From Streptomyces sp. NBC_01707 (lineage in GTDB: Bacteria > Actinomycetota > Actinomycetes > Streptomycetales > Streptomycetaceae), in assembly GCF_041438805.1 (NCBI RefSeq), contig NZ_CP109190.1:7254001-7318000 (forward strand): a stretch of DNA of 64,000 bases. The letters are read 5' to 3'. The position numbers and the translations under genes are program-made. Every line of letters starts with the position of its first letter. Position 1 is the stretch's first letter. The notes under the pieces are model-generated. The model was not told where the DNA came from, did not search any database, and was given only the letters and a program-made list of their open reading frames with translations. Shown in pieces: positions 52,226 to 61,629 of the stretch.

Positions 52226-54934
52226 GTGGCTGAGACGGCATCGAAGAAGACGGCAGACAACCGACCGCGCCTGCTCCTGATGGACGGGCACTCCCTGGCG
52301 TACCGGGCGTTCTTTGCGCTGCCTGCGGAGAATTTCACGACAGGGGCGGGCCAGCCGACGAACGCGGTGTACGGCTTCGCGTCGATGCTGGCGAACACGT
52401 TGCGTGACGAGGCGCCCACGCATTTCGCGGTGGCGTTCGACGTTTCGCGCCGCACGTGGCGGTCGCAGGAGTTCCCCGAGTACAAGGCGAATCGTTCGAA
52501 GACGCCGGACGAGTTCAAGGGGCAGGTCGAGCTGATCGGCGAGCTGCTGGACGCGATGCACGCGGATCGTTTCGCGGTCGACGGCTTCGAGGCGGACGAT
52601 GTGATCGCCACGCTGGCGACGCAGGCGGAGGCGGCCGGGTTCGAGGTGCTGATCGTCACCGGTGACCGGGACTCGTTCCAGCTGATCACGGACAACGTCA
52701 CGGTGCTGTACCCGACCAAGGGCGTCTCGGAGCTGACGCGGTTCACTCCGGAGAAGGTCGAGGAGAAGTACGGGCTGACGCCGCAGCAGTACCCGGACTT
52801 CGCGGCGCTGCGCGGGGACCCGTCGGACAACCTGCCGGGTATTCCGGGCGTCGGGGAGAAGACGGCGGCGAAGTGGATCAACCAGTTCGGTTCGTTCGAC
52901 GACCTCGTCGCGCGTGCGGACGAGGTGAAGGGGAAGGCCGGGCAGAACTTCCGGGACCACCTGGAGTCCGTGAAGCTGAACCGGCGGCTGACCGAGATGG
53001 TCCGTGACGTGGAGCTGGCGAAGACTCCGCAGGACCTGGAGCGCGCGCCGTACGACCGCTCGGCGGTCACGGGTGTGCTGGATGTGCTGGAGATCCGTAA
53101 TCCGAGCCTGCGCGAGCGGCTGCTCGCCGTGGATCCGGGGGCCGCTGAGGACGAGGCTCCGGCGCCTGCCGCGGGCGTCGAGCTGGACGGTGCGGTGCTG
53201 GCTGCGGGCGAGCTCGCGCCGTGGCTCGCCGAGCACGGCGGGCAGCCGCTGGGTGTCGCCACGGTCGACACGTGGGCGCTGGGCGTCGGCAGTGTTACGG
53301 AGATCGCGCTGGCTGCGGCCGACGGGGCGGCGGCGTGGTTCGACCCGGCGCGGCTCGACGAGGCGGACGAGCGGGCGTTCGCCGGGTGGATCGCGGACGC
53401 CGGGCAGCCGAAGGTCATGCACAACGCGAAGAGCGCGATGCGGGTGTTCCCCGAGCACGGCTGGCAGGTCGAGGGCGTCACGATGGACACGGCGCTGGCC
53501 GCCTATCTGGTCAAGCCCGGCCGCCGTTCGTTCGCGCTGGACGCGCTGGCGGTGGAGTACCTGGGCCGGGAGCTGGCCCCCGCGGCGGCGGACGGGCAGC
53601 TGGCGTTCGGTGCGGACGACCAGGCGGAGGCCGATGCACTGATGGCGCAGGCCCGTGCGGTCCTGGACCTGGGCGAGGCGTTCACCGCCCGGCTCAAGGA
53701 GGTCGGGGCGGCCGAGCTGCTCCACGACATGGAGCTGCCGACGTCCGCGCTGCTGGCCCGGCTGGAGCGGCACGGCATCGCGGCCGACCGGGAGCACCTC
53801 GAATCGATGGAGCAGCAGTTCGCCGGCGCCGTGCAGCAGGCGGTGAAGGAGGCCCACGCGGCGGTGGGCCGCGAGTTCAACCTGGGCTCGCCCAAGCAGC
53901 TCCAGGAGGTCCTCTTCGGTGAGCTGGGCCTGCCCAGGACGAAGAAGACGAAGACCGGTTACACGACGGACGCGGACGCGCTCGCGTGGCTGGCCGCGCA
54001 GACGGAGCACGAGCTGCCGGTCATCATGCTGCGCCACCGCGAGCAGGCGAAGCTGCGGGTCACGGTCGAGGGCCTGGTCAAGACGATCGCGGCGGACGGC
54101 CGTATCCACACCACGTTCAACCAGACGGTGGCGGCGACCGGCCGGCTCTCGTCGACCGACCCCAATCTGCAGAACATCCCGGTCCGCACCGACGAGGGCC
54201 GGGCGATCCGGCGCGGCTTCGTCGTCGGCGACGGGTTCGAGACGCTGATGACGGCCGACTACAGCCAGATCGAACTGCGGGTGATGGCCCACCTGTCGGA
54301 GGATGCGGGCCTGATCGAGGCGTTCACGTCCGGTGAGGACCTGCACACCACGGTCGCTTCGCAGGTCTTCGGGGTGGACAAGTCCGCCGTCGACCCGGAG
54401 ATGCGCCGCAAGATCAAGGCCATGAGTTACGGACTGGCGTACGGGCTCTCCGCGTTCGGTCTCTCGCAGCAGCTGAACATCGAGGCGGGCGAGGCACGCG
54501 GCCTGATGGACACGTACTTCGAGCGGTTCGGCGGTGTCCGTGACTACCTGCGCCGGGTGGTGGAGGAGGCCCGGGCGACCGGCTACACGGAGACGGTGTT
54601 CGGCCGCCGCCGCTACCTCCCGGACCTGAACAGCGACAACCGGCAGCGCCGCGAGACGGCCGAGCGGATGGCGCTCAACGCGCCGATCCAGGGCACGGCG
54701 GCGGACATCGTCAAGGTCGCCATGCTCCACGTCGACCGGGCGCTGACCGATGCCCGGTTGACGTCACGGATGCTGCTCCAGGTCCACGACGAAATCGTGC
54801 TGGAGATCGCCAAGGGCGAGCGCGAGCAGGTCGAGGAGATCTTGCGCCACGAGATGTCGACGGCGGTGCAGTTGCGCGCCCCGCTGGACGTCTCGGTCGG
54901 TGTCGGCGCGGACTGGGAGTCCGCGGCGCACTGA
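52226..54934 (+). CDS. polA: DNA polymerase I
   Basis: A 902-residue family A polymerase. Residues about 10-310 form the 5'-3' nuclease (LLLMDGHSLAYRAFFAL, ADDVIATLA, GDRDSFQLI, GDPSDNLPGIPGVGEKTA). The middle domain (about 320-500) lacks the Asp-x-Glu of a proofreading exonuclease (VATVDTWALG stands there), as in other actinobacteria. The polymerase domain has motif A DYSQIELR, motif B KAMSYGLAYG and motif C QVHDEIVLE. The GTG at 52226 is chosen from its position before TASKKTADNRPRLLLMDG. It fills gaps and removes Okazaki primers. Confidence 0.96.
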   Translation: MAETASKKTADNRPRLLLMDGHSLAYRAFFALPAENFTTGAGQPTNAVYGFASMLANTLRDEAPTHFAVAFDVSRRTWRSQEFPEYKANRSKTPDEFKGQVELIGELLDAMHADRFAVDGFEADDVIATLATQAEAAGFEVLIVTGDRDSFQLITDNVTVLYPTKGVSELTRFTPEKVEEKYGLTPQQYPDFAALRGDPSDNLPGIPGVGEKTAAKWINQFGSFDDLVARADEVKGKAGQNFRDHLESVKLNRRLTEMVRDVELAKTPQDLERAPYDRSAVTGVLDVLEIRNPSLRERLLAVDPGAAEDEAPAPAAGVELDGAVLAAGELAPWLAEHGGQPLGVATVDTWALGVGSVTEIALAAADGAAAWFDPARLDEADERAFAGWIADAGQPKVMHNAKSAMRVFPEHGWQVEGVTMDTALAAYLVKPGRRSFALDALAVEYLGRELAPAAADGQLAFGADDQAEADALMAQARAVLDLGEAFTARLKEVGAAELLHDMELPTSALLARLERHGIAADREHLESMEQQFAGAVQQAVKEAHAAVGREFNLGSPKQLQEVLFGELGLPRTKKTKTGYTTDADALAWLAAQTEHELPVIMLRHREQAKLRVTVEGLVKTIAADGRIHTTFNQTVAATGRLSSTDPNLQNIPVRTDEGRAIRRGFVVGDGFETLMTADYSQIELRVMAHLSEDAGLIEAFTSGEDLHTTVASQVFGVDKSAVDPEMRRKIKAMSYGLAYGLSAFGLSQQLNIEAGEARGLMDTYFERFGGVRDYLRRVVEEARATGYTETVFGRRRYLPDLNSDNRQRRETAERMALNAPIQGTAADIVKVAMLHVDRALTDARLTSRMLLQVHDEIVLEIAKGEREQVEEILRHEMSTAVQLRAPLDVSVGVGADWESAAH

Positions 54935-54968
54935 CACGGCAGTGACGTGGCGCCCGCACGGGCGCGGG

Positions 54969-54990
54969 GGTGTCCGGCCGGCCGGACACC
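54969..54990. terminator. Perfect 22-bp palindrome between convergent polA and DUF4184 gene
   Basis: GGTGTCCGGCC (54969-54979) is followed at once by its reverse complement GGCCGGACACC (54980-54990). It ends one base before the stop of the opposing gene and can act as a two-way terminator. Confidence 0.75.
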
Positions 54991-54991
54991 G

Positions 54992-55864
54992 TCAGGGGCT
55001 GTCCGGCGGGCTTGTCATCAGGTCCGTATGGTCGCCGGGTGGTGCGGTGGCGGTGGGTGGCTCGTCCCGGGGCCGGGCTCGGAGCCGTATCCACGTGCCG
55101 TACAGCACCAGGCCGACCGCGAGGCCTGCTCCGGCGCCGAAGCAGGCGGTCGGGATGATGTCCAGCGGTGTGTCGATGTGCCCGAAGTACGCGTACCAGC
55201 GGGCGCACCGGTGGACGATGCCGAGCAGTACGCACACGCTCAGCAGGGCGCCGGCGTACCACCGTGCCCGATGGTCGAGGGGCGGTACGGACGGTGGGAC
55301 GGGCCGCGCCCCGGTCCGTCGCAGTCCGGACGCGGTGAACCAGGCGAGCACGGTCAGTGCCACCGCCGAACTGCCGTACTGCACGCACTGGAACACCGGA
55401 AAGCCGCCGACGTTCTCGCTGAGGACCGGTACCAGCCGGGTGCCCCACCGGTCGTGATGGGTGAACGCGTCCCACACCACGTGCGTGCCCGCCCCGATGA
55501 CCGCCGACCCGACGAACCACGCACCGTCCCGCACCCCCCACGGGCCCTGCCGCTCTCCGCGTACGAAGGTGTGCACGCGCCCCTGCCACGCTCCGGGCAG
55601 CAGCGCCACCAGCGGTTCGCGCAAGAGCAGCCACAGCGCCACCACCGCCGCGGTGATCAGGACGTCCACCGTGAACACGCCCCATACGGCATGCGTGACC
55701 TGACCGAACTCCATTGCGCCCGGGATGGCCGTGTCCGCGTAGTACGTCATGTCGGGGGCGAACGAACCGGCGACGAGCGCCGAAGCGAAGAGCGGGCCGC
55801 GCGCGGTGCCGTTGCGTCGGACGACCGGCAGTACGGCAGCGGCATGGCTGAGGGTGAACGGCAT
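54992..55864 (-). CDS. DUF4184 membrane protein
   Basis: A 290-residue membrane protein of the DUF4184 type: MPFTLSHAAAVLPVVRR with the conserved SHAA near the start, GSFAPDMTYY, HAVWGVFTVDVLITAAVVALWLLL, GAGTHVVWDAFTHHDRWG and several further hydrophobic segments. The conserved His and Asp (SHAA, PD, H..WD..THH) recall the YdjM/metal-dependent membrane hydrolases, so a phosphatase-like role is possible but unproven. The ATG at 55864 starts the family motif; the frame is open further upstream, overlapping the next gene's promoter. Confidence 0.82.
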   Translation of the reverse strand: MPFTLSHAAAVLPVVRRNGTARGPLFASALVAGSFAPDMTYYADTAIPGAMEFGQVTHAVWGVFTVDVLITAAVVALWLLLREPLVALLPGAWQGRVHTFVRGERQGPWGVRDGAWFVGSAVIGAGTHVVWDAFTHHDRWGTRLVPVLSENVGGFPVFQCVQYGSSAVALTVLAWFTASGLRRTGARPVPPSVPPLDHRARWYAGALLSVCVLLGIVHRCARWYAYFGHIDTPLDIIPTACFGAGAGLAVGLVLYGTWIRLRARPRDEPPTATAPPGDHTDLMTSPPDSP

Positions 55865-56062
55865 GGCCGCAAGTATGCGCGAGCAACATGGTGCGGATCG
55901 GATGGGCACCCGACGCCTGCTGTTCAACTTGCGGTCCGGAACGTGAAATACCAATAAGAATCGGTCAGGCCACTGTGTTCGGGCGGCGCAAGTTGCCGTA
56001 GGGTCGCCTGAGTCCTCGCGCTGGGGAGCGCGGGCAGCCGTCGATGGGGAGGGACCAGACGT

Positions 56063-57727
56063 ATGGCAGCGCAATTCGGTCGCCGACTGCGCCGAGGGGC
56101 GACCACCACTGCGGTGGCCGCAGTTGCTGTGGCGGCGCTCTCCGCGTCACAGGGCCCCGGTGCGGTGCTCGCATCGGACGGTGGCGGCGGTGACCAGCGC
56201 ACAGCCGGTTCCGCACCCTCCGACGACAGCGTGGCGACCGGCAACTCGCCGTACTACACGGACCTGCCGCCGCTGGTCACGCCCAACAAGCCCGGTACGT
56301 CGACAAATCTGCCGATCACCGGCACTGCGGAGTCCGGCATACCGGCCTCGGTCCTGGCTGCGTACAAGAAGGCCCAGCAGTCCATCGCGAGCAGCGACGC
56401 CGCCTGCCGGCTGCCGTGGCAACTCCTCGCCGCGATCGGCAAGGTGGAGTCGGGCCAGGCCCGCGGCGGCCGGGTCGACGCGAACGGCACCACGTTCTCC
56501 CCGATCCTCGGCCCGGTCCTCAACGGCCAGGGCTTCGCGATGATCAAGGACACCGACAACGGGGCGTACGACGGGGACTCGACGCACGACCGTGCGGTCG
56601 GCCCGATGCAGTTCATCCCGTCGACATGGGCGACCTGGGGCCAGGACGGCAACGACGACGGCCGCAAGGACCCCAACAACATCTATGACGCGGCGCTCGC
56701 CGCCGGGCACTACCTCTGCGCCGGCTCCCGCGATCTGTCGCTCGCGGCCGATCTCGACCGGGCGGTCCTCAGCTACAACCACTCGAACGAATACCTGCGT
56801 ACGGTCCGCTCCTGGTTCGACTACTACAAGCGCGGCACGCACGAGGTCCCCGACGGCACCGGCGTCGTCCCGCCGTCCCTCGACGGTGGTACGGACCCGA
56901 GCACGGACCCCGGTACCTCGCCGTCCCCGACCCCGCCCGGGAAGCCGAAGCCGGATCCGAAGCCGTCGAAACCGGGCGGCGGTTCGTCCGACCCGAAGCC
57001 CTCCACGCCGCCGTCCACCCCGCCCCCCAAGCCGTCCCAGACGCTCGCCGATCTGGAGAACGCGGGCACCGGTGCGCTGACCGCCACCGCGGGTGACGCG
57101 TTCGCCGAGCGGATCAAGGTGCGGGCGGAGAACAGTCTCGGCAGGCCGCTCGCCAAGGTGTCCGTGACGTTCACCATCGCCGGTGACACGGACGCCCGCT
57201 TCGAGGGCGGGAAGAGCGCGGTCACCCTGACCACCGGATCGGACGGCACGGTGACCGCACCGGTGCTGCGGGCGGGCGAGACGACGGGCGAGTTCACGGT
57301 CCGGGCCATCGCCACCGGCCGCTCGCTGCCGGCCGTCGCCTACACCGCGACCGTCACCGCCCGGCAGGCCGACGCCATCGCCAGGACCGACGACAAGGCG
57401 CTGACCGCGGCGCCCGGCGCCGAGTTCGCCGACGCCGTCGAGGTCAAGGCCACCTACAAGGGTGCGATCGCGTCCGGTGTCGCCGTCACCGCCACGATGA
57501 TCACCGACGGGGACACCCCGGCCGAGAACGACAAGGGCCCGTACTTCAAGGACGCCGACGGCAACACGGTCCGCACCCTGACGGAGCTGAAGACCGACGC
57601 CGACGGCACGCTGCGGCTCCCGAAGATCTACGCCGACGACACCGCGGGCACGTACAAGCTCCGCCTGACCACCGAGGGCGGCGCCACGGTCGTCATCGAG
57701 CTCACGGTCGAGGCCCCCGCCGCCTGA
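56063..57727 (+). CDS. Secreted lytic transglycosylase with Pro-rich linker and Ig-like repeats
   Basis: A 554-residue exported protein. A signal peptide (RRLRRG, then a hydrophobic Ala/Val run ending LASDG) leads to an SLT-like domain at about 95-250: ACRLPWQLLAAIGKVESGQARGG with the catalytic Glu, DRAVGPMQFIPSTWATWG and NIYDAALAAGHYLC. A Pro/Lys/Ser/Asp linker (about 260-330) joins two tandem Big-1-like Ig domains (FAERIKVRAENSLGRPLAKVSVTF and FADAVEVKATYKGAIASGVAVTATM). It cleaves peptidoglycan; the Ig modules probably anchor or space it at the wall. Confidence 0.9.
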   Translation: MAAQFGRRLRRGATTTAVAAVAVAALSASQGPGAVLASDGGGGDQRTAGSAPSDDSVATGNSPYYTDLPPLVTPNKPGTSTNLPITGTAESGIPASVLAAYKKAQQSIASSDAACRLPWQLLAAIGKVESGQARGGRVDANGTTFSPILGPVLNGQGFAMIKDTDNGAYDGDSTHDRAVGPMQFIPSTWATWGQDGNDDGRKDPNNIYDAALAAGHYLCAGSRDLSLAADLDRAVLSYNHSNEYLRTVRSWFDYYKRGTHEVPDGTGVVPPSLDGGTDPSTDPGTSPSPTPPGKPKPDPKPSKPGGGSSDPKPSTPPSTPPPKPSQTLADLENAGTGALTATAGDAFAERIKVRAENSLGRPLAKVSVTFTIAGDTDARFEGGKSAVTLTTGSDGTVTAPVLRAGETTGEFTVRAIATGRSLPAVAYTATVTARQADAIARTDDKALTAAPGAEFADAVEVKATYKGAIASGVAVTATMITDGDTPAENDKGPYFKDADGNTVRTLTELKTDADGTLRLPKIYADDTAGTYKLRLTTEGGATVVIELTVEAPAA

Positions 57728-57749
57728 CGCCCCCGCACCGCGTTCACCG

Positions 57750-57786
57750 AGCAGCCCCTGTGCCACCACCCGGCACGGGGGCTGCT
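57750..57786 (+). terminator. Hairpin after the transglycosylase gene
   Basis: AGCAGCCCC (57750-57758) pairs with GGGGCTGCT (57778-57786), with GTGCC/GGCAC inside. It follows the stop by 22 bp. Confidence 0.85.
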
Positions 57787-57871
57787 CCACGTGTTCTCAT
57801 CTCGCGCCCGCGTTGCTACGGTGCCCCAACCCTGACGACCCATCAGATAAGCGTTCTCCGGGAGGCCGAGC

Positions 57872-58009
57872 ATGCGTGCCGTCATCGCCGCCGCCATCGG
57901 GCTGGCCGCGGCCCTCGCCCTCGTGTTCACCATCAGCGCGATCGGCGCACCCCCCGGCGAGACCTCGCCCCAACCCCTGCTGACCACCGTCCCCGGCCCC
58001 AAGAAGTAG
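57872..58009 (+). CDS. SPW_0924-family small membrane peptide
   Basis: A 45-residue peptide: MRAVIAAAIGLAAALALVFTIS forms a single membrane or signal segment, followed by a short Pro-rich tail (APPGETSPQPLLTTVPGPKK) outside. CGGGAGG at 57858-57864 is a good ribosome site and the next gene begins 12 bp downstream, so the two are co-transcribed. It matches the tiny Streptomyces family named SPW_0924, as recalled, whose role is unknown. Lys-Lys at the end and absence of Cys argue against a lipoprotein. Confidence 0.75.
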   Translation: MRAVIAAAIGLAAALALVFTISAIGAPPGETSPQPLLTTVPGPKK

Positions 58010-58021
58010 AGGGAGGGCGCC

Positions 58022-59032
58022 ATGCGCCGCCGAGCCGGCCTCGTACTCCTGGCCTTCGCCGTGTTCTTCGCCGCCCTGTCACCCCTGCTGCGCTGGTACG
58101 CCTTCCCGAGGCTGGCGAAGATCCCCCCGAGCCAGTATCAGGAGATGGTGCTGGAGGCGAAGCCCGCCACCCTCCTCGACTACAACGACGGCATGAAGGT
58201 CAAGCAGGTGCCCAAGGTCACCATCGTGCAGACCCTCAAGGGCAATGTGGAGGCGTCCGAGAAGATCGAGCGCAGCGCCGGCCGTGACGTCGTCGTCTGG
58301 GACGGACTCAGCTACGTCGTCGACCCGAACGGCAGGATGGTCTCGGAGATCCCTGAGCGCTACATCTTCGACGCGCACAGCCAGGCCCCCGTCCACGCCA
58401 CCGGCGAGATGGTCGACGGCGACCCGGTCGCACGCCAGGGCATCGAGTTCAAGTGGCCGTTCCTCACCCAGAAGCGCGACTACGAGTACTTCGACGCCCA
58501 GAGCCGCACCACCTCGCCCATCCACTACAAGGGCACCCGGAAGTTCCGCGGCATGGACGTCTACTACTTCGAGCAGACCATCCCGTGGACCGAGGTCCCG
58601 ATGCCGAAGAAGATGCCGATCAAGGGCGTCACCGCCGAGCAGGTCGCCAAGACGGGCATGACCCGCTGGTACACCACCAAGCGGATGTTCTGGGTCGACC
58701 CGGTCACCGGCGCGCCCGTCAACGGCGAGGAGATCCACAAGGAGGAGCTGCGCAACGCGAAGGCGATGGGCATGCCCCAGGACACCGTCACCGCGTTCGC
58801 CGGGCACGTGAAGATGCGCGAGGACTACATCCAGTACACCGTCGCCCTGGTGAAGTCCCAGCGGGTGCTGGTCCTGCTGCTCACCTCGTACCTGCCGTGG
58901 GGCTTCCTCGCGCTCGCCGCCGGGCTGCTCGCGCTCGCGCTGTGGCTGGAGGCGCGGTCCCGGCGGCCGGGCGGCCGGCAGCCGGAGCCGGCCACCGCAC
59001 CCGCGCCGGATCCGGCACCTACTCCCGCCTGA
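58022..59032 (+). CDS. DUF3068 membrane-anchored protein
   Basis: A 336-residue protein with one membrane segment at each end: LVLLAFAVFFAALSPLLRWYAFPRLAKIPPSQY at residues 7-40 and VLVLLLTSYLPWGFLALAAGLLALALWL at about 283-310. The 240-residue part between lies outside the cell and has DUF3068 features (YKGTRKFRGMDVYYFEQTIPWTEV, WVDPVTGAPVNGEEIHKEEL). The family includes corynebacterial porin-associated proteins, but Streptomyces has no mycomembrane, so another envelope role is likely. It overlaps the end of the convergent hrpB gene by 14 bp. Confidence 0.85.
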   Translation: MRRRAGLVLLAFAVFFAALSPLLRWYAFPRLAKIPPSQYQEMVLEAKPATLLDYNDGMKVKQVPKVTIVQTLKGNVEASEKIERSAGRDVVVWDGLSYVVDPNGRMVSEIPERYIFDAHSQAPVHATGEMVDGDPVARQGIEFKWPFLTQKRDYEYFDAQSRTTSPIHYKGTRKFRGMDVYYFEQTIPWTEVPMPKKMPIKGVTAEQVAKTGMTRWYTTKRMFWVDPVTGAPVNGEEIHKEELRNAKAMGMPQDTVTAFAGHVKMREDYIQYTVALVKSQRVLVLLLTSYLPWGFLALAAGLLALALWLEARSRRPGGRQPEPATAPAPDPAPTPA

Positions 59033-61526
59033 GCCGCGCCGACGTGTACCGGGTCGCCTCCACCGTCGTCGGGTCCTCCGGCCACGGATGCTTCGGGTAG
59101 CGGCCGCGCAGCTCCGCCCGCACCGCCCGGTATCCGTCCCGCCAGAACGACGCCAGATCCGCGGTGACCGCTGCCGGGCGGCCCGCGGGGGAGAGCAGAT
59201 GGACGAGGACTGGCACCCCGGCCACCTTCGGCGTCTCGGTGAGACCGAACAGCTCCTGGAGCTTCACCGCAAGTACCGGCTGCTCGCCGCCGTACTCCAC
59301 CCGGATCCGCGACCCGCTCGGCACCTCGATGCGCTCCGGTGCCAGCTCGTCCAGCCGGGCCGCCTCGCCGGTGGCCCACGGCAGGAGCCGCCGCAACGCC
59401 TGCCCTGCGTCGATCCTCGTCAGGTCGGAGCGGCGCCGGGCCCGGGACAGTTCGGGCTCCAGCCACTCCTCGGTACGGGCCAGCAGCGCACCGTCGGACA
59501 CGTCCGGCCACGGGGTGCCCAGCTCCCGGTACAGAAAGGCGAGCCGCTCGCGCAGCTGTCCCGTCTCCCGAGTCCAGCGCAGCAGCCCGAGCCCGTCGCG
59601 CCCGAGCCCGTCCACCAGCGCCGCCCGCACCAGCTCGGGCCTCGGCTGCTTCAGCGCGCGCACCGACAGTTCGACGGCGCCCAGCCGTTCCACCGAGCGC
59701 GCCACCACGTCGCCGTCCACCCAGTGGACCTCCTCGCCGGAGAACCGCAGATGCCCGGCGGCCAGCCGCGCCGTGTCCTCGTCGATGACGGCGCCGAGCC
59801 GCACCCGGGCGGACGCCGCGTGCGCCGGCCGGTCCGCGACCGCGACGGCCAGCCACGGCGCACTGCGCAGCCGCGACCCGTCCCGCAGCTCCGCACCTGT
59901 CCCCGACGCCATCAGGAAGACTCCTTCGCCGCGGGCCCTCGCCACCCGTTCCGGAAACGCCAGCGCCGCCACCAGGCCGACGGCCGCATCGTCCGAACCG
60001 CCGCGGCCGGAGCCCTCGCCGCTGCCGTCGACGGACGACGACAGCCGCCGTACCTCCTGCCGCCAGCGCGCCGCATAGCCGTCCGCGCCCCGTCGTGCGG
60101 TACGCAACGCGGCCGCCAGATCGTCCCCGTACTCCCGCGGTGGCTCCTCGCTCAGCAGCGCCACCACCTCGGCCGCCCGGCGGCCGCCGACCTCTGCCGC
60201 ACCGTCCAGGAGTGCCCGCGCGAGCCGTGGGTGCAGACCCAGCCGGGACATCCGTACGCCCCGGTCGGTCACCCGGCCGTCCGCGTCCACCGCGCCGACC
60301 GCCGTCAGCGTCTCGCGGGCCGCGCCCATCGCGCCGGCCGGCGGCGGATCGAGGAGCGCCAGACCCGACGCGTCCGGATCGCCCCAGCACGCCGCCTGCA
60401 GCGCGAACTCCGTCAGATCGGCCACCTTGATCTCCGGCGACGGGAAACGGGCCAGCCGCCCGTCCTCCCCCTGCTCCCAGCACCGGTACACCGCCCCCGG
60501 TGCCTCACGCCCCGCCCGGCCCGCCCGCTGCCTCCCCGCCGCCTGCGAGGCCCGTACCGTCGTCAGCGCGCTCAGTCCCCGCGCATGATCGGTCCGCGGC
60601 TCCCTGGCCAGGCCCGAGTCGACGACGATACGCACCCCCGGCACCGTCATCGACGACTCGGCGACGGAGGTCGCGAGCACCACCCGGCGGCCCTCCGGCG
60701 AACCCGCCAGCACAGCGTCCTGGACCGCCGCCGGAGCCCGCCCGTGCACCTGCAGAACCTCTGCGGGCACCCCCGCCAGCTGTCCCGCGACGCGGCCGAT
60801 CTCACCGACGCCCGGCAGGAAACACAGCACGTCGCCGTCCCGCTCGGCGAGCGCCCGGCGCACCACCGAGGCGACATGGGTCAGCAGCGCCGGGTCGACC
60901 CGCATCCCGTGCGGCGGCCTGACCGGCCTCACCGGTGGGGCCCACACCACCTCCACCCGGTGCGACACGCCCTGCGCCTCGATCACCGGTGCGTCGCCGA
61001 GCAGCCGGGCCCAGCCCTGCGCGTCCGTCGTCGCGGACGCGGCGACCAGCCGCAGATCGGGCCGGATCGCCTCCCGTACATCAAGGAGGAACGCGGCGAC
61101 CGTGTCGGCGTCCAGATGCCGTTCGTGGCACTCGTCGATGATCACCGCATCGACCCCGGCGAGCTCCTGGTCGCGCTGGAGCCGCTGCAGGAGCACTCCC
61201 GTGGTCACGACCTCGACCACCGTGTCGCGCCCCACGACACGCTCCCCGCGCACGGTGAACCCGACGCGCCGCCCGGTCTGCTCCCCGAGGAGCCACGCCA
61301 TCCGCCGCGCCGCCGCCCGGGCCGCGATCCGGCGCGGCTCGGCGACCACCACACGGCGCGCGGGGCCGCCGCCGACCAGGCCCGCGAGGACCAGCGGGAC
61401 CAGAGTCGTCTTGCCGGTGCCGGGTGGTGCGCAGAGCACCGCGACACCCCGGTCGTCGAGCGCCTGCCGGAGCGCGGGCACGGCGGTACGGACGGGCAGC
61501 CGGTCGAGGGCGTCGGTACGGATCAC
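59019..61526 (-). CDS. hrpB: ATP-dependent helicase HrpB
   Basis: An 835-residue DEAH-type helicase: Walker A APPGTGKTT at 34-42, motif Ia VAEPRRIAARAAARRMAWLLGE, motif II DECHERHLD, SAT (VAASATTDAQ), motif V ATSVAESSMTVPGVRIVVDSGLAREP and motif VI QRAGRAGREAPGAVYR. The HA2 domain and the HrpB-specific C-terminus (PYPVHLLSPAGRP-like: VPVLVHLLSPAGRPAAVTADLASFW) follow, close to the E. coli HrpB length. It is thought to act on RNA; the exact role is unclear. The gene stands alone. Confidence 0.95.
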   Translation of the reverse strand: MIRTDALDRLPVRTAVPALRQALDDRGVAVLCAPPGTGKTTLVPLVLAGLVGGGPARRVVVAEPRRIAARAAARRMAWLLGEQTGRRVGFTVRGERVVGRDTVVEVVTTGVLLQRLQRDQELAGVDAVIIDECHERHLDADTVAAFLLDVREAIRPDLRLVAASATTDAQGWARLLGDAPVIEAQGVSHRVEVVWAPPVRPVRPPHGMRVDPALLTHVASVVRRALAERDGDVLCFLPGVGEIGRVAGQLAGVPAEVLQVHGRAPAAVQDAVLAGSPEGRRVVLATSVAESSMTVPGVRIVVDSGLAREPRTDHARGLSALTTVRASQAAGRQRAGRAGREAPGAVYRCWEQGEDGRLARFPSPEIKVADLTEFALQAACWGDPDASGLALLDPPPAGAMGAARETLTAVGAVDADGRVTDRGVRMSRLGLHPRLARALLDGAAEVGGRRAAEVVALLSEEPPREYGDDLAAALRTARRGADGYAARWRQEVRRLSSSVDGSGEGSGRGGSDDAAVGLVAALAFPERVARARGEGVFLMASGTGAELRDGSRLRSAPWLAVAVADRPAHAASARVRLGAVIDEDTARLAAGHLRFSGEEVHWVDGDVVARSVERLGAVELSVRALKQPRPELVRAALVDGLGRDGLGLLRWTRETGQLRERLAFLYRELGTPWPDVSDGALLARTEEWLEPELSRARRRSDLTRIDAGQALRRLLPWATGEAARLDELAPERIEVPSGSRIRVEYGGEQPVLAVKLQELFGLTETPKVAGVPVLVHLLSPAGRPAAVTADLASFWRDGYRAVRAELRGRYPKHPWPEDPTTVEATRYTSARLRRE

Positions 61527-61629
61527 GCCCCCAGTCTCGTACGACCGGCGCCCGGTACCGCACGGCGGGCGCCCGGTCCCGCACGACCCTCACGACGCAC
61601 GGGCCCCTTCGGCCGTGCGGCAGAAGTGC

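Noticed and set aside
52199..54730. Long minus-strand frame opposite polA
   Set aside because: It mirrors the codon pattern of polA, has no motif and no ribosome site.
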